A DNA stretch of 64,000 nt, from positions 496,001 to 560,000 of the forward strand of contig NZ_LR594675.1 of the NCBI RefSeq assembly GCF_901827205.1, written 5' to 3'. A program made the translations under genes and the position numbers. Under the pieces are notes generated by a model. It was not told the DNA's origin. It ran no database searches and saw only the letters and a list, made by a program, of their open reading frames with translations. Of the stretch, positions 7,273 to 16,373 are shown one piece after another. This DNA comes from Variovorax sp. PBS-H4 (GTDB lineage Bacteria > Pseudomonadota > Gammaproteobacteria > Burkholderiales > Burkholderiaceae_C). Positions within the stretch are counted from its first letter, which is position 1. The number at the start of each line of letters is the position of its first letter.

Positions 7273-8727
7273 TTGAAGCGCAGTCCCGAGGTCCAGCTCA
7301 GTGCCCGCCATTACATCAATGGCCGCTGGGAGACGGGCGTGACCAGCGGGCAGAGCACCAACCCCTCGGACCTGCGCGAGACGGTGGCCGAGTACGCCCG
7401 CGCCGACCGCAGCCAGACCGAGCTGGCGGTTCGCGCCGCGGCCGATGCCTTCCGCGCCTGGAGCATGACCACCCCGCAGCGCCGCGCCGATGCGCTCGAC
7501 CAGATCGGCAGCGAGATCCTCGCGCGCAAGGACGAGCTGGGCCTGCTGCTGGCGCGCGAGGAGGGCAAGACGCTGCCCGAGGCCGTGGCCGAGGCCGCGC
7601 GCGCCGGGCAGATCTTCAAGTTCTTTGCGGGCGAGGCCCTGCGTGTCGGCGGCGAAACCATCGCCTCGCTGCGGCCCGGGGTGCATGTGGATGTCACCCG
7701 CGAGCCGGTGGGCGTGGCGGGCCTGATCACGCCCTGGAACTTTCCGCTCGCCATCCCCGCCTGGAAGATCGCGCCGGCGCTCGCCTGCGGCAATGCGGTG
7801 GTGTTCAAGCCTTCCGAGCTGGTGCCCGCCTGCGGCTGGGCGCTGGCCGAGATCATCAGCCGCGCCGCGCTGCCTGCTGGCACCTTCAACCTCGTGATGG
7901 GCAGCGGCCGCGAGGTCGGCCAGGCGTTGGCCGAGCATCCGCTGGTCGACGCGATCAGCTTCACCGGCTCGGCGCCCACCGGCGAGCGCGTGCTGCAGGC
8001 CGCCGCGGCGCGGCGCGCCAAGGTACAGCTCGAAATGGGCGGCAAGAACCCGCTGGTGGTGTTGGCCGACGCGGACCTGGAACTCGCCGTCGACTGCGCG
8101 GTGCAGGGCGCCTACTTCTCGACCGGCCAGCGCTGCACGGCCTCGAGCCGCCTCATCGTCGAGGCGCCGGTGCATGACGCGTTCGTCGCGCGGCTCAAGC
8201 AGCGCATGGCCGCGCTGAAGGTCGGCCACGCGCTGGAGCCCGGCGTGGACATCGGCCCGGTGGCCGATCGCGCGCAGCTCGAAGCCAACATGGCTGCCAT
8301 CGGGAGCGCGCGCGAGGAGGGCGCCGAGCACGTCTGCGGCGGCGACCTGCTGCAGCGCCCGAGCGAGGGCCACTACATGAGCCCGGCGCTGTTCCTTGCC
8401 CGGCCCAGCCACCGGATCGCCCGCGAGGAAGTCTTCGGCCCGGTGGCCTGCGTGCTGCGGGCCGACGATTCCGAGCATGCCCTCGCACTGGCCAACGACA
8501 CGCCCTTCGGCCTGTGCGCCGGCATCTGCACCAACTCGCTGCGCCATGCCATGCACTTCCGCCGCCACGCGCGCGTGGGCATGACGATGGTCAACCTGCC
8601 GACCGCCGGCGTGGACTACCACGTGCCCTCCGGCGGGCGCAAGGCGTCGAGCTACGGTGCACGGGAGCAGGGGCGCCACGCCGCCGAGTTCTACACCACG
8701 GTGAAGACCGGCTACATGCGCGCTTGA
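7273..8727 (+). CDS. 2-Oxoglutarate semialdehyde dehydrogenase (aldehyde dehydrogenase family)
   Basis: A 484-aa NAD(P)+-dependent aldehyde dehydrogenase. Diagnostic blocks are TPWNFPLAIPAWKIAPALA, the cofactor loop FTGSAPTGERVL, the catalytic Glu in VQLEMGGKNPLVV and the nucleophilic Cys in FSTGQRCTASSR. The overall pattern follows the KGSADH branch that completes non-phosphorylative pentose breakdown by oxidising 2-oxoglutarate semialdehyde to 2-oxoglutarate. The start is TTG at 7273 with AGGAG about 9 bases before it; the encoded N-terminus YINGRWETG is the normal ALDH opening. It is first in a plus-strand run that continues with the transporter genes and the two dehydratases supplying its substrate. 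Confidence 0.87.
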   Translation: MKRSPEVQLSARHYINGRWETGVTSGQSTNPSDLRETVAEYARADRSQTELAVRAAADAFRAWSMTTPQRRADALDQIGSEILARKDELGLLLAREEGKTLPEAVAEAARAGQIFKFFAGEALRVGGETIASLRPGVHVDVTREPVGVAGLITPWNFPLAIPAWKIAPALACGNAVVFKPSELVPACGWALAEIISRAALPAGTFNLVMGSGREVGQALAEHPLVDAISFTGSAPTGERVLQAAAARRAKVQLEMGGKNPLVVLADADLELAVDCAVQGAYFSTGQRCTASSRLIVEAPVHDAFVARLKQRMAALKVGHALEPGVDIGPVADRAQLEANMAAIGSAREEGAEHVCGGDLLQRPSEGHYMSPALFLARPSHRIAREEVFGPVACVLRADDSEHALALANDTPFGLCAGICTNSLRHAMHFRRHARVGMTMVNLPTAGVDYHVPSGGRKASSYGAREQGRHAAEFYTTVKTGYMRA

Positions 8728-8763
8728 GGACCTTTTCAGCCATACCAACCAGGAGACGACAGC

Positions 8764-9729
8764 ATGAAACTGAACCGCCGCACATTGACCACCGCCATCG
8801 CCGCGGCCTCCCTGGCCGCGCTCCTGCCGGCCACCGCGCTGGCACAGAAGAAGATCGTCCTGGGCTTCAGCCAGGTCGGCGCCGAAAGCGAATGGCGCAC
8901 CGCCAACACCGAGTCGATCAAGTCGGCCGCGAAAGAGGCCGGCATCGAGCTCAAATTCTCGGACGCGCAGCAGAAGCAGGAGAACCAGATCAAGGCCATC
9001 CGCTCGTTCATCGCGCAGAAAGTGGACGTGATCGCGTTCTCGCCGGTGGTCGAGTCGGGCTGGGAGACGGTGCTGCGCGAGGCCAAGGCCGCCAACATCC
9101 CGGTCGTGCTGACCGACCGTTCCGTCAACACCAAGGACGACTCGCTCTACGTGAGCTTCATGGGCTCCGACTTCGTCGAGGAAGGCCGCAAGGCCGGGCG
9201 CTGGCTGGTGGAGAAGATGAAGGACCAGAAGGGCGAGGTCAACATCGTCGAGCTGCAGGGCACCGTGGGCTCGGCGCCGGCGATCGACCGCAAGAAGGGC
9301 TTCGAGGAAATCATCAAGGCCGACCCCAAGTTCAAGATCATCCGATCGCAGACCGGCGACTTCACGCGCGCCAAGGGCAAGGAGGTCATGGAAGCCTTCC
9401 TCAAGGCCGACGGCAAGAAGATCAATGTGCTCTACGCGCACAACGACGACATGGCCATCGGCGCCATCCAGGCGATCGAGGAGGCGGGGCTGAAGCCGGC
9501 CAAGGACATCACCATCATCTCCGTCGACGCGGTGAAGGGCGCCTTCGAAGCCATGATGGCGGGCAAGCTGAATGTGTCGGTCGAGTGCAGCCCTCTGCTC
9601 GGCCCGCAGCTGATGGCTGCCGTGAAGGACATCAAGGCCGGCAAGGCGCTGTCCAAGCGCATCGTGACCGAGGAAACGATCTTCCCGATGGAAGTCGCGG
9701 CCCAGGAATTCCCCAAGCGGAAGTATTGA
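8764..9729 (+). CDS. ytfQ: Periplasmic sugar-binding protein, YtfQ type
   Basis: A 321-aa type I periplasmic binding protein. Residues 1-27 form a Sec signal peptide with a Lys/Arg start and an Ala-rich core ending near ALAQ. The mature part matches the E. coli YtfQ galactofuranose-binding protein closely in layout: VLGFSQVGAESEWR, QKQENQIKAIRSFIAQ, IVELQGTVGSAPAIDRKKGF, IIRSQTGDFTRAKGKEVME and YAHNDDMAIGAIQAIEEAG. It delivers an aldose (galactofuranose or arabinofuranose in relatives) to the YtfRT-YjfF transporter encoded 4 kb downstream. AGGAG precedes the ATG. The stop is immediately followed by a dyad repeat, which could separate it from chvE. Confidence 0.9.
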   Translation: MKLNRRTLTTAIAAASLAALLPATALAQKKIVLGFSQVGAESEWRTANTESIKSAAKEAGIELKFSDAQQKQENQIKAIRSFIAQKVDVIAFSPVVESGWETVLREAKAANIPVVLTDRSVNTKDDSLYVSFMGSDFVEEGRKAGRWLVEKMKDQKGEVNIVELQGTVGSAPAIDRKKGFEEIIKADPKFKIIRSQTGDFTRAKGKEVMEAFLKADGKKINVLYAHNDDMAIGAIQAIEEAGLKPAKDITIISVDAVKGAFEAMMAGKLNVSVECSPLLGPQLMAAVKDIKAGKALSKRIVTEETIFPMEVAAQEFPKRKY

Positions 9730-9825
9730 GCTCGCCCCCAGGTTGGCTCACTTCGTATAGCCGCCCACCCCCCTACCGGGGGCAACACCAGCGGCCCGGC
9801 AAAGCCGGTTCCGCGGTGTTCCTGG
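9730..9825 (-). repeat. Intergenic GC-rich dyad repeat, copy 1 (inverted relative to the copies at 60493, 62716 and 62817)
   Basis: The element begins one base after the ytfQ stop with GCTCGCCCCCAGG and ends with the complement of CCAGGAACACCGCGG. It contains two self-complementary arms, CCCCCTACCGGGGG and CCCGGCAAAGCCGG, able to form consecutive hairpins. The same ~95-base unit recurs at the right end of the window next to unrelated genes. Strand is given so that all copies share one orientation of the repeat consensus. Position directly behind a stop suggests a transcription-terminator or mRNA-stabilising role. Confidence 0.85.
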
Positions 9826-9858
9826 AATGGGATCGATCAACGTCAGGAGACACAGTTC

Positions 9859-10938
9859 ATGAAACGCAATTTCCTCAAGTCCGCGCTTGCCGCGGCCGCC
9901 TTCGCCATCGCCGGTGCGGCCGGCATCCCTTCGCTCGCCCAGGCCCAGGACAAGGGACCTATCGCGATCTCGATGCCGACCAAGTCCTCGGCGCGCTGGA
10001 TCTCCGACGGATCGAACATGGTCAAGTACTTCAAGGAGAAGGGGTACAAGACCGATCTGCAGTATGCCGACGATGACATTCCCAACCAGCTCGCGCAGAT
10101 CGAGAACATGGTGACCAAGGGGTCGAAGGTGCTGGTGATCGCGGCCATCGACGGCAGCACGCTCTCGGACGTGCTGCAAAAGGCGGCTGACAAGGGCGTG
10201 AAGGTCATCGCCTACGACCGGCTCATCAAGGGCTCGAAGAACGTCGACTACTACGCGACCTTCGACAACTTCCAGGTCGGCGTGCTGCAGGCGCAGTCGA
10301 TCGAGAAGGCGCTCGACCTGAAGTCCGGCAAGGGGCCCTTCAACATCGAGCTCTTCGGCGGTTCGCCCGACGACAACAACGCCTTCTTCTTCTACAACGG
10401 CGCCATGTCGGTGCTGGAGCCGTATATCAAGAGCGGCAAGCTGGTGGTGCGCAGCAAGCAGATGGGGATGGACAAGGTCGGCACGCTGCGCTGGGACGGC
10501 GCGGTCGCGCAGGCGCGCATGGACAACCTGCTGTCGGCCTACTACACCAAGGAGCGCGTGGACGCGGTCCTGTCGCCCTACGACGGCCTGTCGATCGGCA
10601 TCCTTTCCTCGCTCAAGGGCGTGGGCTACGGCACGCCGCAGCAGCCGATGCCGGTGGTGTCGGGCCAGGACGCGGAGGTGCCTTCGGTCAAGTCGATCCT
10701 GCGCAAGGAGCAGACTTCGACCGTGTTCAAGGACACGCGCGAGCTGGCCAAGGTCACGGTCGCCATGGTCGACGCCATGCTCGCCGGCAAGACGCCGGAA
10801 GTGAACGACACCAAGACCTACAACAACGGCGTGAAGGTGGTGCCCTCGTACCTGCTGAAGCCGGTGAGCGTGGACGCCTCGAACTGGAAGCCGGTGCTGA
10901 TCGACAGCGGCTACTACAAGGAAAGCCAGGTCAAGTGA
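9859..10938 (+). CDS. chvE: Multiple-monosaccharide-binding periplasmic protein ChvE
   Basis: A 359-aa binding protein with a Sec signal peptide (residues 1-30, ending near LAQAQ). The mature protein has the ChvE/MmsB-type arrangement: IAISMPTKSSARWISDGSNM, NQLAQIENMVTKGSKVLVIA, YDRLIKGSKNVDYY, LFGGSPDDNNAFFFYNGAM and VVSGQDAEVPSVKSILRKEQ. ChvE binds several aldoses including arabinose, galactose, xylose and glucose and works with the GguAB transporter; the gguA and gguB homologues follow directly. AGGAGA lies about nine bases before the ATG. Next to a GbpR-like regulator this reproduces the sugar-responsive arrangement known from Agrobacterium and Azospirillum. Confidence 0.93.
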   Translation: MKRNFLKSALAAAAFAIAGAAGIPSLAQAQDKGPIAISMPTKSSARWISDGSNMVKYFKEKGYKTDLQYADDDIPNQLAQIENMVTKGSKVLVIAAIDGSTLSDVLQKAADKGVKVIAYDRLIKGSKNVDYYATFDNFQVGVLQAQSIEKALDLKSGKGPFNIELFGGSPDDNNAFFFYNGAMSVLEPYIKSGKLVVRSKQMGMDKVGTLRWDGAVAQARMDNLLSAYYTKERVDAVLSPYDGLSIGILSSLKGVGYGTPQQPMPVVSGQDAEVPSVKSILRKEQTSTVFKDTRELAKVTVAMVDAMLAGKTPEVNDTKTYNNGVKVVPSYLLKPVSVDASNWKPVLIDSGYYKESQVK

Positions 10939-10990
10939 GCGTGTGGCAGGACGAGCGGGCCGCCGGGCCCGCAGCTGCGAAGGAGGCCTC

Positions 10991-12574
10991 TTGAGCGAAG
11001 CGATGGAAGTGAGCGAGGCGCCCCCTGCGAAGAACGCCGTTCTTCTGGAGATGCGCGGCATCACCAAGACCTTCCCCGGCGTGAACGCGCTGGACAAGGT
11101 CAACCTCGCCGTGCGTCCGGCCGAGATCCATGCGGTGGTGGGCGAGAACGGCGCCGGCAAGTCCACGCTGATGAAGGTGCTCAGCGGCGTCTACCCCTGC
11201 GACTCCTATGCCGGCGAGATCCGTTTCGACGGCGAGCCGCGGCGCTTCCGCGGCATCGCCGACAGCGAGGCCCTGGGCATCATCATCATCCACCAGGAGC
11301 TGGCGCTGGTGCCGCTGCTGTCCATTGCCGAGAACATCTTCCTCGGCAACGAGACGGCGCGGGGCGGCGTCATCGACTGGAGCGAGGCCTGGCGGCGCAC
11401 GCGCGAGCTGCTGGCCAAGGTGGGCCTGAACGAGCGGCCGACCACGCTGGTCTCGGACCTGGGCGTGGGCAAGCAGCAGCTGGTCGAGATCGCGAAGGCG
11501 CTGTCCAAGCGGGTGCGGCTGCTGATCCTGGACGAGCCCACCGCCAGCCTCAACGAGAGCGACAGCGAAGCGCTGCTGGCGCTGCTGCTGGAGCTCAAGG
11601 CACAGGGCATCGCCTCGATCCTGATCTCGCACAAGCTCAACGAGATTGCCAAGGTGGCCGATGCGATCACCGTGCTGCGCGACGGCAGCACGGTGGAGAC
11701 CATCGACTGCCGGCGCGAACCGATCAGCGAGGACCGCATCATCCGCGGCATGGTCGGGCGCGACATGGCGCACCGCTACCCGCAGCGCACGCCGCGCATC
11801 GGCGAGCGCATGCTCGAGGTGCGCGACTGGCGCGTGCACCATGCGCTGCACGCCGACCGCGAGCAGATCAAGGGCGTCGACCTGCACGTATGCCGCGGCG
11901 AGATCGTCGGCATTGCGGGCCTGATGGGCGCCGGGCGCACCGAGTTCGCGATGAGCGTGTTCGGCCGCTCCTACGGCCAGCGCATCAGCGGCACGGTGCG
12001 CATGCATGGCAAGGAGGTCGATGTCGGCACCATCCGCAAGGCGATCGACCAGGGCATCGCCTACGTCACCGAGGACCGCAAGGGGGCCGGCCTGGTGCTG
12101 GAGGAAGACATCCGCACCAACATCAGCCTCGCGAATCTCGAGGCCGTGTCGAGCGCGATGGTGATCGACGAGGGCCGCGAGTACCAGGTGGCGAACGACT
12201 ACCGCAAGGCGCTGCGCATCCGCAGCGCCGATGTCTACCAGCAGGTGGTGAACCTCTCGGGCGGCAACCAGCAGAAGGTGGTGCTGAGCAAGTGGCTCTT
12301 CGCCAACCCGCAGCTGCTGATCCTCGACGAGCCGACGCGCGGCATCGACGTCGGCGCCAAGTACGAGATCTACAGCCTCATCGACCAGCTCGCGAGCGAT
12401 GGCAAGGGCATCCTGATGATCTCCTCCGAAATGCCGGAGCTGCTCGGGATGTGCGACCGGATCTATGTGATGAACGAGGGACGCTTCGTCGCCGAATACC
12501 CGGTGGCCGAAGCGTCGCAGGAGCGCATCATGCGCGCAATCGTGAATTCGGGAGGTGGCGTCCATGGCCAATGA
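10991..12574 (+). CDS. gguA: Multiple-monosaccharide ABC transporter ATP-binding protein GguA (MmsA)
   Basis: A 527-aa duplicated ATPase of the CUT2 sugar importer class. The N-terminal half has Walker A GENGAGKSTLMKVL, the Q-loop region HQELALVPLLSIAENIF and Walker B LLILDEPTASL. The C-terminal half starts near residue 275 with a degenerate Walker A (GLMGAGRTEF) but retains the signature LSGGNQQKVVLSKWL and LLILDEPTRGIDVGAK, the usual asymmetry in this family. The start is taken as TTG at 10991 with AAGGAGG four bases before it; the ATG at 11003 is an alternative. The stop overlaps the start of gguB by 11 bases. It energises uptake of sugars delivered by ChvE. Confidence 0.92.
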   Translation: MSEAMEVSEAPPAKNAVLLEMRGITKTFPGVNALDKVNLAVRPAEIHAVVGENGAGKSTLMKVLSGVYPCDSYAGEIRFDGEPRRFRGIADSEALGIIIIHQELALVPLLSIAENIFLGNETARGGVIDWSEAWRRTRELLAKVGLNERPTTLVSDLGVGKQQLVEIAKALSKRVRLLILDEPTASLNESDSEALLALLLELKAQGIASILISHKLNEIAKVADAITVLRDGSTVETIDCRREPISEDRIIRGMVGRDMAHRYPQRTPRIGERMLEVRDWRVHHALHADREQIKGVDLHVCRGEIVGIAGLMGAGRTEFAMSVFGRSYGQRISGTVRMHGKEVDVGTIRKAIDQGIAYVTEDRKGAGLVLEEDIRTNISLANLEAVSSAMVIDEGREYQVANDYRKALRIRSADVYQQVVNLSGGNQQKVVLSKWLFANPQLLILDEPTRGIDVGAKYEIYSLIDQLASDGKGILMISSEMPELLGMCDRIYVMNEGRFVAEYPVAEASQERIMRAIVNSGGGVHGQ

Positions 12575-13781
12575 AGCACAGGCGGCGCAGGCCGCGACGG
12601 GCGTGGAGAGCGTGGCCGCGAAGGCCTCCATCCATCCTGGATTCCTGAAGAGCAACCTGCGCGAGTACGGCATGCTGATCTCGCTGGTCGCGATCATGGT
12701 GCTGTTCCAGGTGCTGACCGACGGCACGCTCTTGCAGCCGCTCAACCTCACGAACCTCGTGCTGCAGAACAGCTACATCGTCATCATGGCGCTGGGCATG
12801 CTGCTGGTGATCGTCGCCGGCCACATCGACTTGTCGGTGGGCTCGGTGTGCGGCTTCATCGGCGCGCTGGCCGCGGTGCTGATGGTGGAGTACGAGTGGC
12901 ATTTCGTCCCCACTTTCCTGGCCTGCCTGGTCGCGGGCGCGGCGGTCGGCGCTGCGCAGGGCTGGTTCGTCGCCTACTTCCGCATTCCTTCCTTCATCGT
13001 CACCCTGGCCGGCATGCTGGTGTTCAAGGGCCTGACGCTGGCCTTGCTGGCGGGGCAGTCGGTCGGGCCGTTTCCAGTGGCTTTCCAGCGCCTCAGCTCC
13101 GGTTTCATCCCCGAGGCCCTGGCCACCGACGGGCTGCGGATGACCTCGCTGCTTCTGGGCGCGCTCGCTGCAGCGGCGCTGGTGTTCTTCAAGCTGCGTG
13201 GGCGTGCCCGGCTGGCGCGCCACGGCATGGAGGCGGAGCCCTTCGCCTTCTTCCTGCTGAAGAACGTGCTCTTCGCCGGGATCATCCTGTTCTTCAGCTG
13301 GCTGCTGGCCTCGTACAAGGGGCTGCCCAACGTGCTGATCGTGATGGCGGTGCTGATCGTGGCCTACGACTTCGTGACCACCCGCACCACCGTCGGGCGG
13401 CGCATCTATGCACTCGGCGGCAACGAGAAGGCGGCTCGGCTCTCGGGCATCAAGACGCAGCGCCTGGCCTTCCTGGCCTTCGTCAACATGGGCGTGCTGG
13501 CCGCGCTCGCGGGGCTGGTGTTCGCCGCGCGACTCAACACCGCCACGCCCAAGGCCGGGCTGGGCTTCGAGCTGGACGTGATCGCGGCCTGCTTCATCGG
13601 CGGCGCGTCGGCCTCGGGCGGCGTGGGCAAGGTCATGGGCGCAGTGATCGGCGCCTTCGTGATGGGCGTGATGAACAACGGCATGTCGATCCTCGGCATC
13701 GGCATCGACTACCAGCAGGTCATCAAGGGCCTGGTGCTGCTGGCGGCGGTGTTCGTCGACGTGTACAACAAGAACAAGTGA
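12564..13781 (+). CDS. gguB: Multiple-monosaccharide ABC transporter permease GguB (MmsB)
   Basis: A 405-aa inner-membrane permease of the BPD_transp_2/CUT2 family, with about ten hydrophobic segments. The hallmark GHIDLSVGSVCGFIGALAAV lies near residue 95, and the C-terminal block LGFELDVIAACFIGGASASG is the conserved EAA-like region. It is longer than RbsC-type permeases (~320 aa) because of an inserted region around residues 185-260, as usual for GguB/XylH-like proteins. The ATG at 12564 has GGGAGG nine bases upstream and overlaps the gguA 3' end. It forms the ChvE-GguA-GguB transporter. Confidence 0.92.
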   Translation: MANEAQAAQAATGVESVAAKASIHPGFLKSNLREYGMLISLVAIMVLFQVLTDGTLLQPLNLTNLVLQNSYIVIMALGMLLVIVAGHIDLSVGSVCGFIGALAAVLMVEYEWHFVPTFLACLVAGAAVGAAQGWFVAYFRIPSFIVTLAGMLVFKGLTLALLAGQSVGPFPVAFQRLSSGFIPEALATDGLRMTSLLLGALAAAALVFFKLRGRARLARHGMEAEPFAFFLLKNVLFAGIILFFSWLLASYKGLPNVLIVMAVLIVAYDFVTTRTTVGRRIYALGGNEKAARLSGIKTQRLAFLAFVNMGVLAALAGLVFAARLNTATPKAGLGFELDVIAACFIGGASASGGVGKVMGAVIGAFVMGVMNNGMSILGIGIDYQQVIKGLVLLAAVFVDVYNKNK

Positions 13782-13788
13782 GGCCGTG

Positions 13789-15309
13789 ATGAGCGCAGAG
13801 ATGCAGCCGGTGCTGGAGCTCTCGGGCATCCACAAGCAGTTTGCCGGCGTCAGCGCGCTGCGCGACGTGCAGCTGCGGCTGCATGCGGGCGAGATCCATG
13901 CGCTGATGGGGCAGAACGGCGCGGGCAAGTCCACGTTGATCAAGGTGCTCACGGGCGCGCTGCCCTCGGGCGGCGGCACGATGCGGCTCGATGGGCAGCC
14001 GATCCGGCCCGCCTCGCCGCTGGAGGCGCAGAAGCTGGGCATCAGCACCGTCTACCAGGAAGTCAATCTCTGTCCCAACCTCTCGGTGGCCGAGAACGTG
14101 TTCGCCGGCCGCTATCCGCGCCGCGGCGCCGTCGAGGGCTTTCGGATCGACTGGTCGGCCGTGCACCGGCGTGCACGCGATCTGCTGGCGCGCATCGGGC
14201 TGGAGATCGACGTCGGGCGGCTGCTGTCGAGCTACCCGGTGGCGGTGCAGCAGATGGTGGCGATCGCGCGCGCACTCGGCCTGTCCTCCAAGGTGCTGAT
14301 CCTCGATGAGCCGACCTCCAGCCTGGACGAGGACGAGGTCCGAAAGCTCTTCGACGTGCTGCGCCGGCTGCGCGGCGAGGGCCTGGCGATCGTGTTCGTC
14401 ACGCACTTCCTGAACCAGGTGTACGAGGTGTCCGACCGCATCACCGTGCTGCGCAATGGCGCCTGGGTGGGCGAATGGCGCGCGAGCGAGCTGGGCCCGC
14501 AGGCGCTGATCGCCGCGATGCTCGGGCGTGAGCTGGCGGCGCAGTCGGCGCGGCCGGCCGCGCTGCCCGTGGTGGCCATCGACACCCCCGCCATGCTGGA
14601 AACACAAGGACTCGGCCAATCGGGGCTGCTGCAGCCGGTCGACCTGCGCATCCGCGCCGGCGAGATCGTCGGGCTCGCCGGCTTGCTAGGCGCCGGGCGA
14701 ACGGAGCTGGCGCGCCTGCTGTTCGGGCTGGAGGCGCCCGATCGGGGGCAGCTGCGCATCGATGGCGAGGTGGTGCGCTTCGCCAGCCCGGCCGACGCGA
14801 TACGCCAGGGACTCGCGCTGTGCCCCGAGGAGCGCAAGACCGACGGCATCGTGGCCGAGCTGTCCGTGCGCGAGAACATCGCCCTGGCGCTGCAGGCCAG
14901 GCTCGGCACCCGGCGCTTCCTCTCGCGCGCGGAGCAGACCGCGCTGGCCGAGCGCTACGTGGCCGCGCTCGGCATCAAGACGGCGAGCGTGGAGACGCCG
15001 ATCGGCCTGCTCTCCGGCGGCAACCAGCAGAAGGCCATGATCGCGCGCTGGCTTGCCACCGAGCCGCGCCTGCTGATCCTCGACGAGCCGACGCGTGGCA
15101 TCGACGTCGGGGCCAAGCAGGAGATCATGGACCAGATCCTGCGGCTCGCGCAGGCCGGCATGGCGGTGCTCTTCATCTCGTCGGAGATGAGCGAGGTGGT
15201 GCGCGTGGCGCATCGCATCGTGGTGCTGCGAGACCGCCGCAAGGTGGGCGAACTGCCCGCCGGCAGCAGCGAGGACGAAGTATGCGAACTGATCGCGGCC
15301 ACACCATGA
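13789..15309 (+). CDS. ytfR: Sugar ABC transporter ATP-binding protein, YtfR type
   Basis: A 506-aa tandem ATPase: first half Walker A GQNGAGKSTLIKVLTG, NLCPNLSVAENVFAGR and LILDEPTSSLDEDEV; second half degenerate Walker A LLGAGRTELARLLFG, ALCPEERKTDGIVAELSVRE, LLSGGNQQKAMIARWL and LLILDEPTRGIDVG. The phrase PEERKTDGIV and the NLCPNLSVAENVF block are typical of YtfR, the ATPase of the galactofuranose/arabinofuranose importer. It starts eight bases after gguB; ATG at 13789, with a GTG three bases earlier as alternative. It overlaps ytfT by an ATGA junction. A second complete sugar importer thus follows the first in the same operon. Confidence 0.92.
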   Translation: MSAEMQPVLELSGIHKQFAGVSALRDVQLRLHAGEIHALMGQNGAGKSTLIKVLTGALPSGGGTMRLDGQPIRPASPLEAQKLGISTVYQEVNLCPNLSVAENVFAGRYPRRGAVEGFRIDWSAVHRRARDLLARIGLEIDVGRLLSSYPVAVQQMVAIARALGLSSKVLILDEPTSSLDEDEVRKLFDVLRRLRGEGLAIVFVTHFLNQVYEVSDRITVLRNGAWVGEWRASELGPQALIAAMLGRELAAQSARPAALPVVAIDTPAMLETQGLGQSGLLQPVDLRIRAGEIVGLAGLLGAGRTELARLLFGLEAPDRGQLRIDGEVVRFASPADAIRQGLALCPEERKTDGIVAELSVRENIALALQARLGTRRFLSRAEQTALAERYVAALGIKTASVETPIGLLSGGNQQKAMIARWLATEPRLLILDEPTRGIDVGAKQEIMDQILRLAQAGMAVLFISSEMSEVVRVAHRIVVLRDRRKVGELPAGSSEDEVCELIAATP

Positions 15310-16373
15310 GCCGCACGGCCATGAGCACTGCCTCCTCGTCCGGCTTCGCAGCGATGGCCCTGCGCCATCGGCTCGCCTGGCCGCTGCTCACGCTGGTGCT
15401 GCTGCTCGCGCTCAACGCGGCATTCAATCCGGGCTTCCTGCATCTGGAGTGGCGCGACGGGCACCTCTACGGCAGCCTGATCGACATCCTCAACCGCGCG
15501 GCGCCGCTGGTGCTGGTCTCCCTGGGCATGACGCTGGTGATCGCGACGCGCGGCATCGACATCTCGGTGGGCGCGGTGGTGGCCATTGCGGCGGCGCTCG
15601 CGGCCTGGATGATCGGCGGCGCCGTGTCGGGCAACGTCAGCCGCTTCCCGATGCCGGTGGCCATCGCTTCGGCCATCGGAGTTGCGCTCGTCTGCGGGCT
15701 GTGGAACGGACTGCTGGTCGCCCGCGTGGGCATGCAGCCCATCATCGCCACGCTGATCCTCATGGTGGCGGGGCGCGGCATCGCGCAGCTCATCACCGGC
15801 GGGCAGATCATCACCATCTACTACCAGCCCTTCTTCTTCCTGGGCAGCGGCTATCTGCTGGGCTTGCCGTTCTCGCTCTTCGTCGTGGCGCTGGTCTTCA
15901 TCGCGCTCTCCCTTGTTCTCACGCGGACCGCGCTCGGACTGTTCATCCAGGCGGTGGGCATCAACCCCACGGCCGCACGCGTGGCCGGCGTGCAGGCGCG
16001 CCGCCTGGTCGTGGGGGCCTACGCTTTCTGCGGCGCGTGCGCGGGCGTCGCGGGCTTGTTGATCAGCTCCAACGTGAAGAGTGCCGACGGCAACAATGCC
16101 GGCCAGCTGCTCGAGCTCGATGCCATCCTGGCCGTGACCCTGGGCGGTACCGCGCTCACCGGCGGGCGTTTCAGCCTGGTGGGCAGCGTGATCGGCGCGC
16201 TCATCATCCAGACGCTGACCTACGCCATCTACTCATTGGGTGTGCCGCCCGAGATCAACCTGGTGGTGAAGGCGGCGGTGGTGTTCGCGGTGATGCTGCT
16301 GCAGTCACCGGAATTCCGCGCCACGGTGGCCAGCCTGGCGCGACGCCCGGCGCTCGAAGGAGCGGATCGATGA
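15306..16373 (+). CDS. ytfT: Sugar ABC transporter permease, YtfT type
   Basis: A 355-aa CUT2 permease. ATRGIDISVGAVVAIAAALA (about residue 79) and LLELDAILAVTLGGTALTGG (about residue 259) are the conserved family blocks, and the hydrophobicity pattern gives 8-10 membrane spans. The strings QLITGGQIITIYYQPFFF and IQAVGINPTAARVAGV fit YtfT. It is translationally coupled to ytfR upstream and to the second permease downstream, both by ATGA overlaps. With YjfF it would form the heterodimeric channel served by YtfQ and YtfR. Confidence 0.92.
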   Translation: MSRTAMSTASSSGFAAMALRHRLAWPLLTLVLLLALNAAFNPGFLHLEWRDGHLYGSLIDILNRAAPLVLVSLGMTLVIATRGIDISVGAVVAIAAALAAWMIGGAVSGNVSRFPMPVAIASAIGVALVCGLWNGLLVARVGMQPIIATLILMVAGRGIAQLITGGQIITIYYQPFFFLGSGYLLGLPFSLFVVALVFIALSLVLTRTALGLFIQAVGINPTAARVAGVQARRLVVGAYAFCGACAGVAGLLISSNVKSADGNNAGQLLELDAILAVTLGGTALTGGRFSLVGSVIGALIIQTLTYAIYSLGVPPEINLVVKAAVVFAVMLLQSPEFRATVASLARRPALEGADR

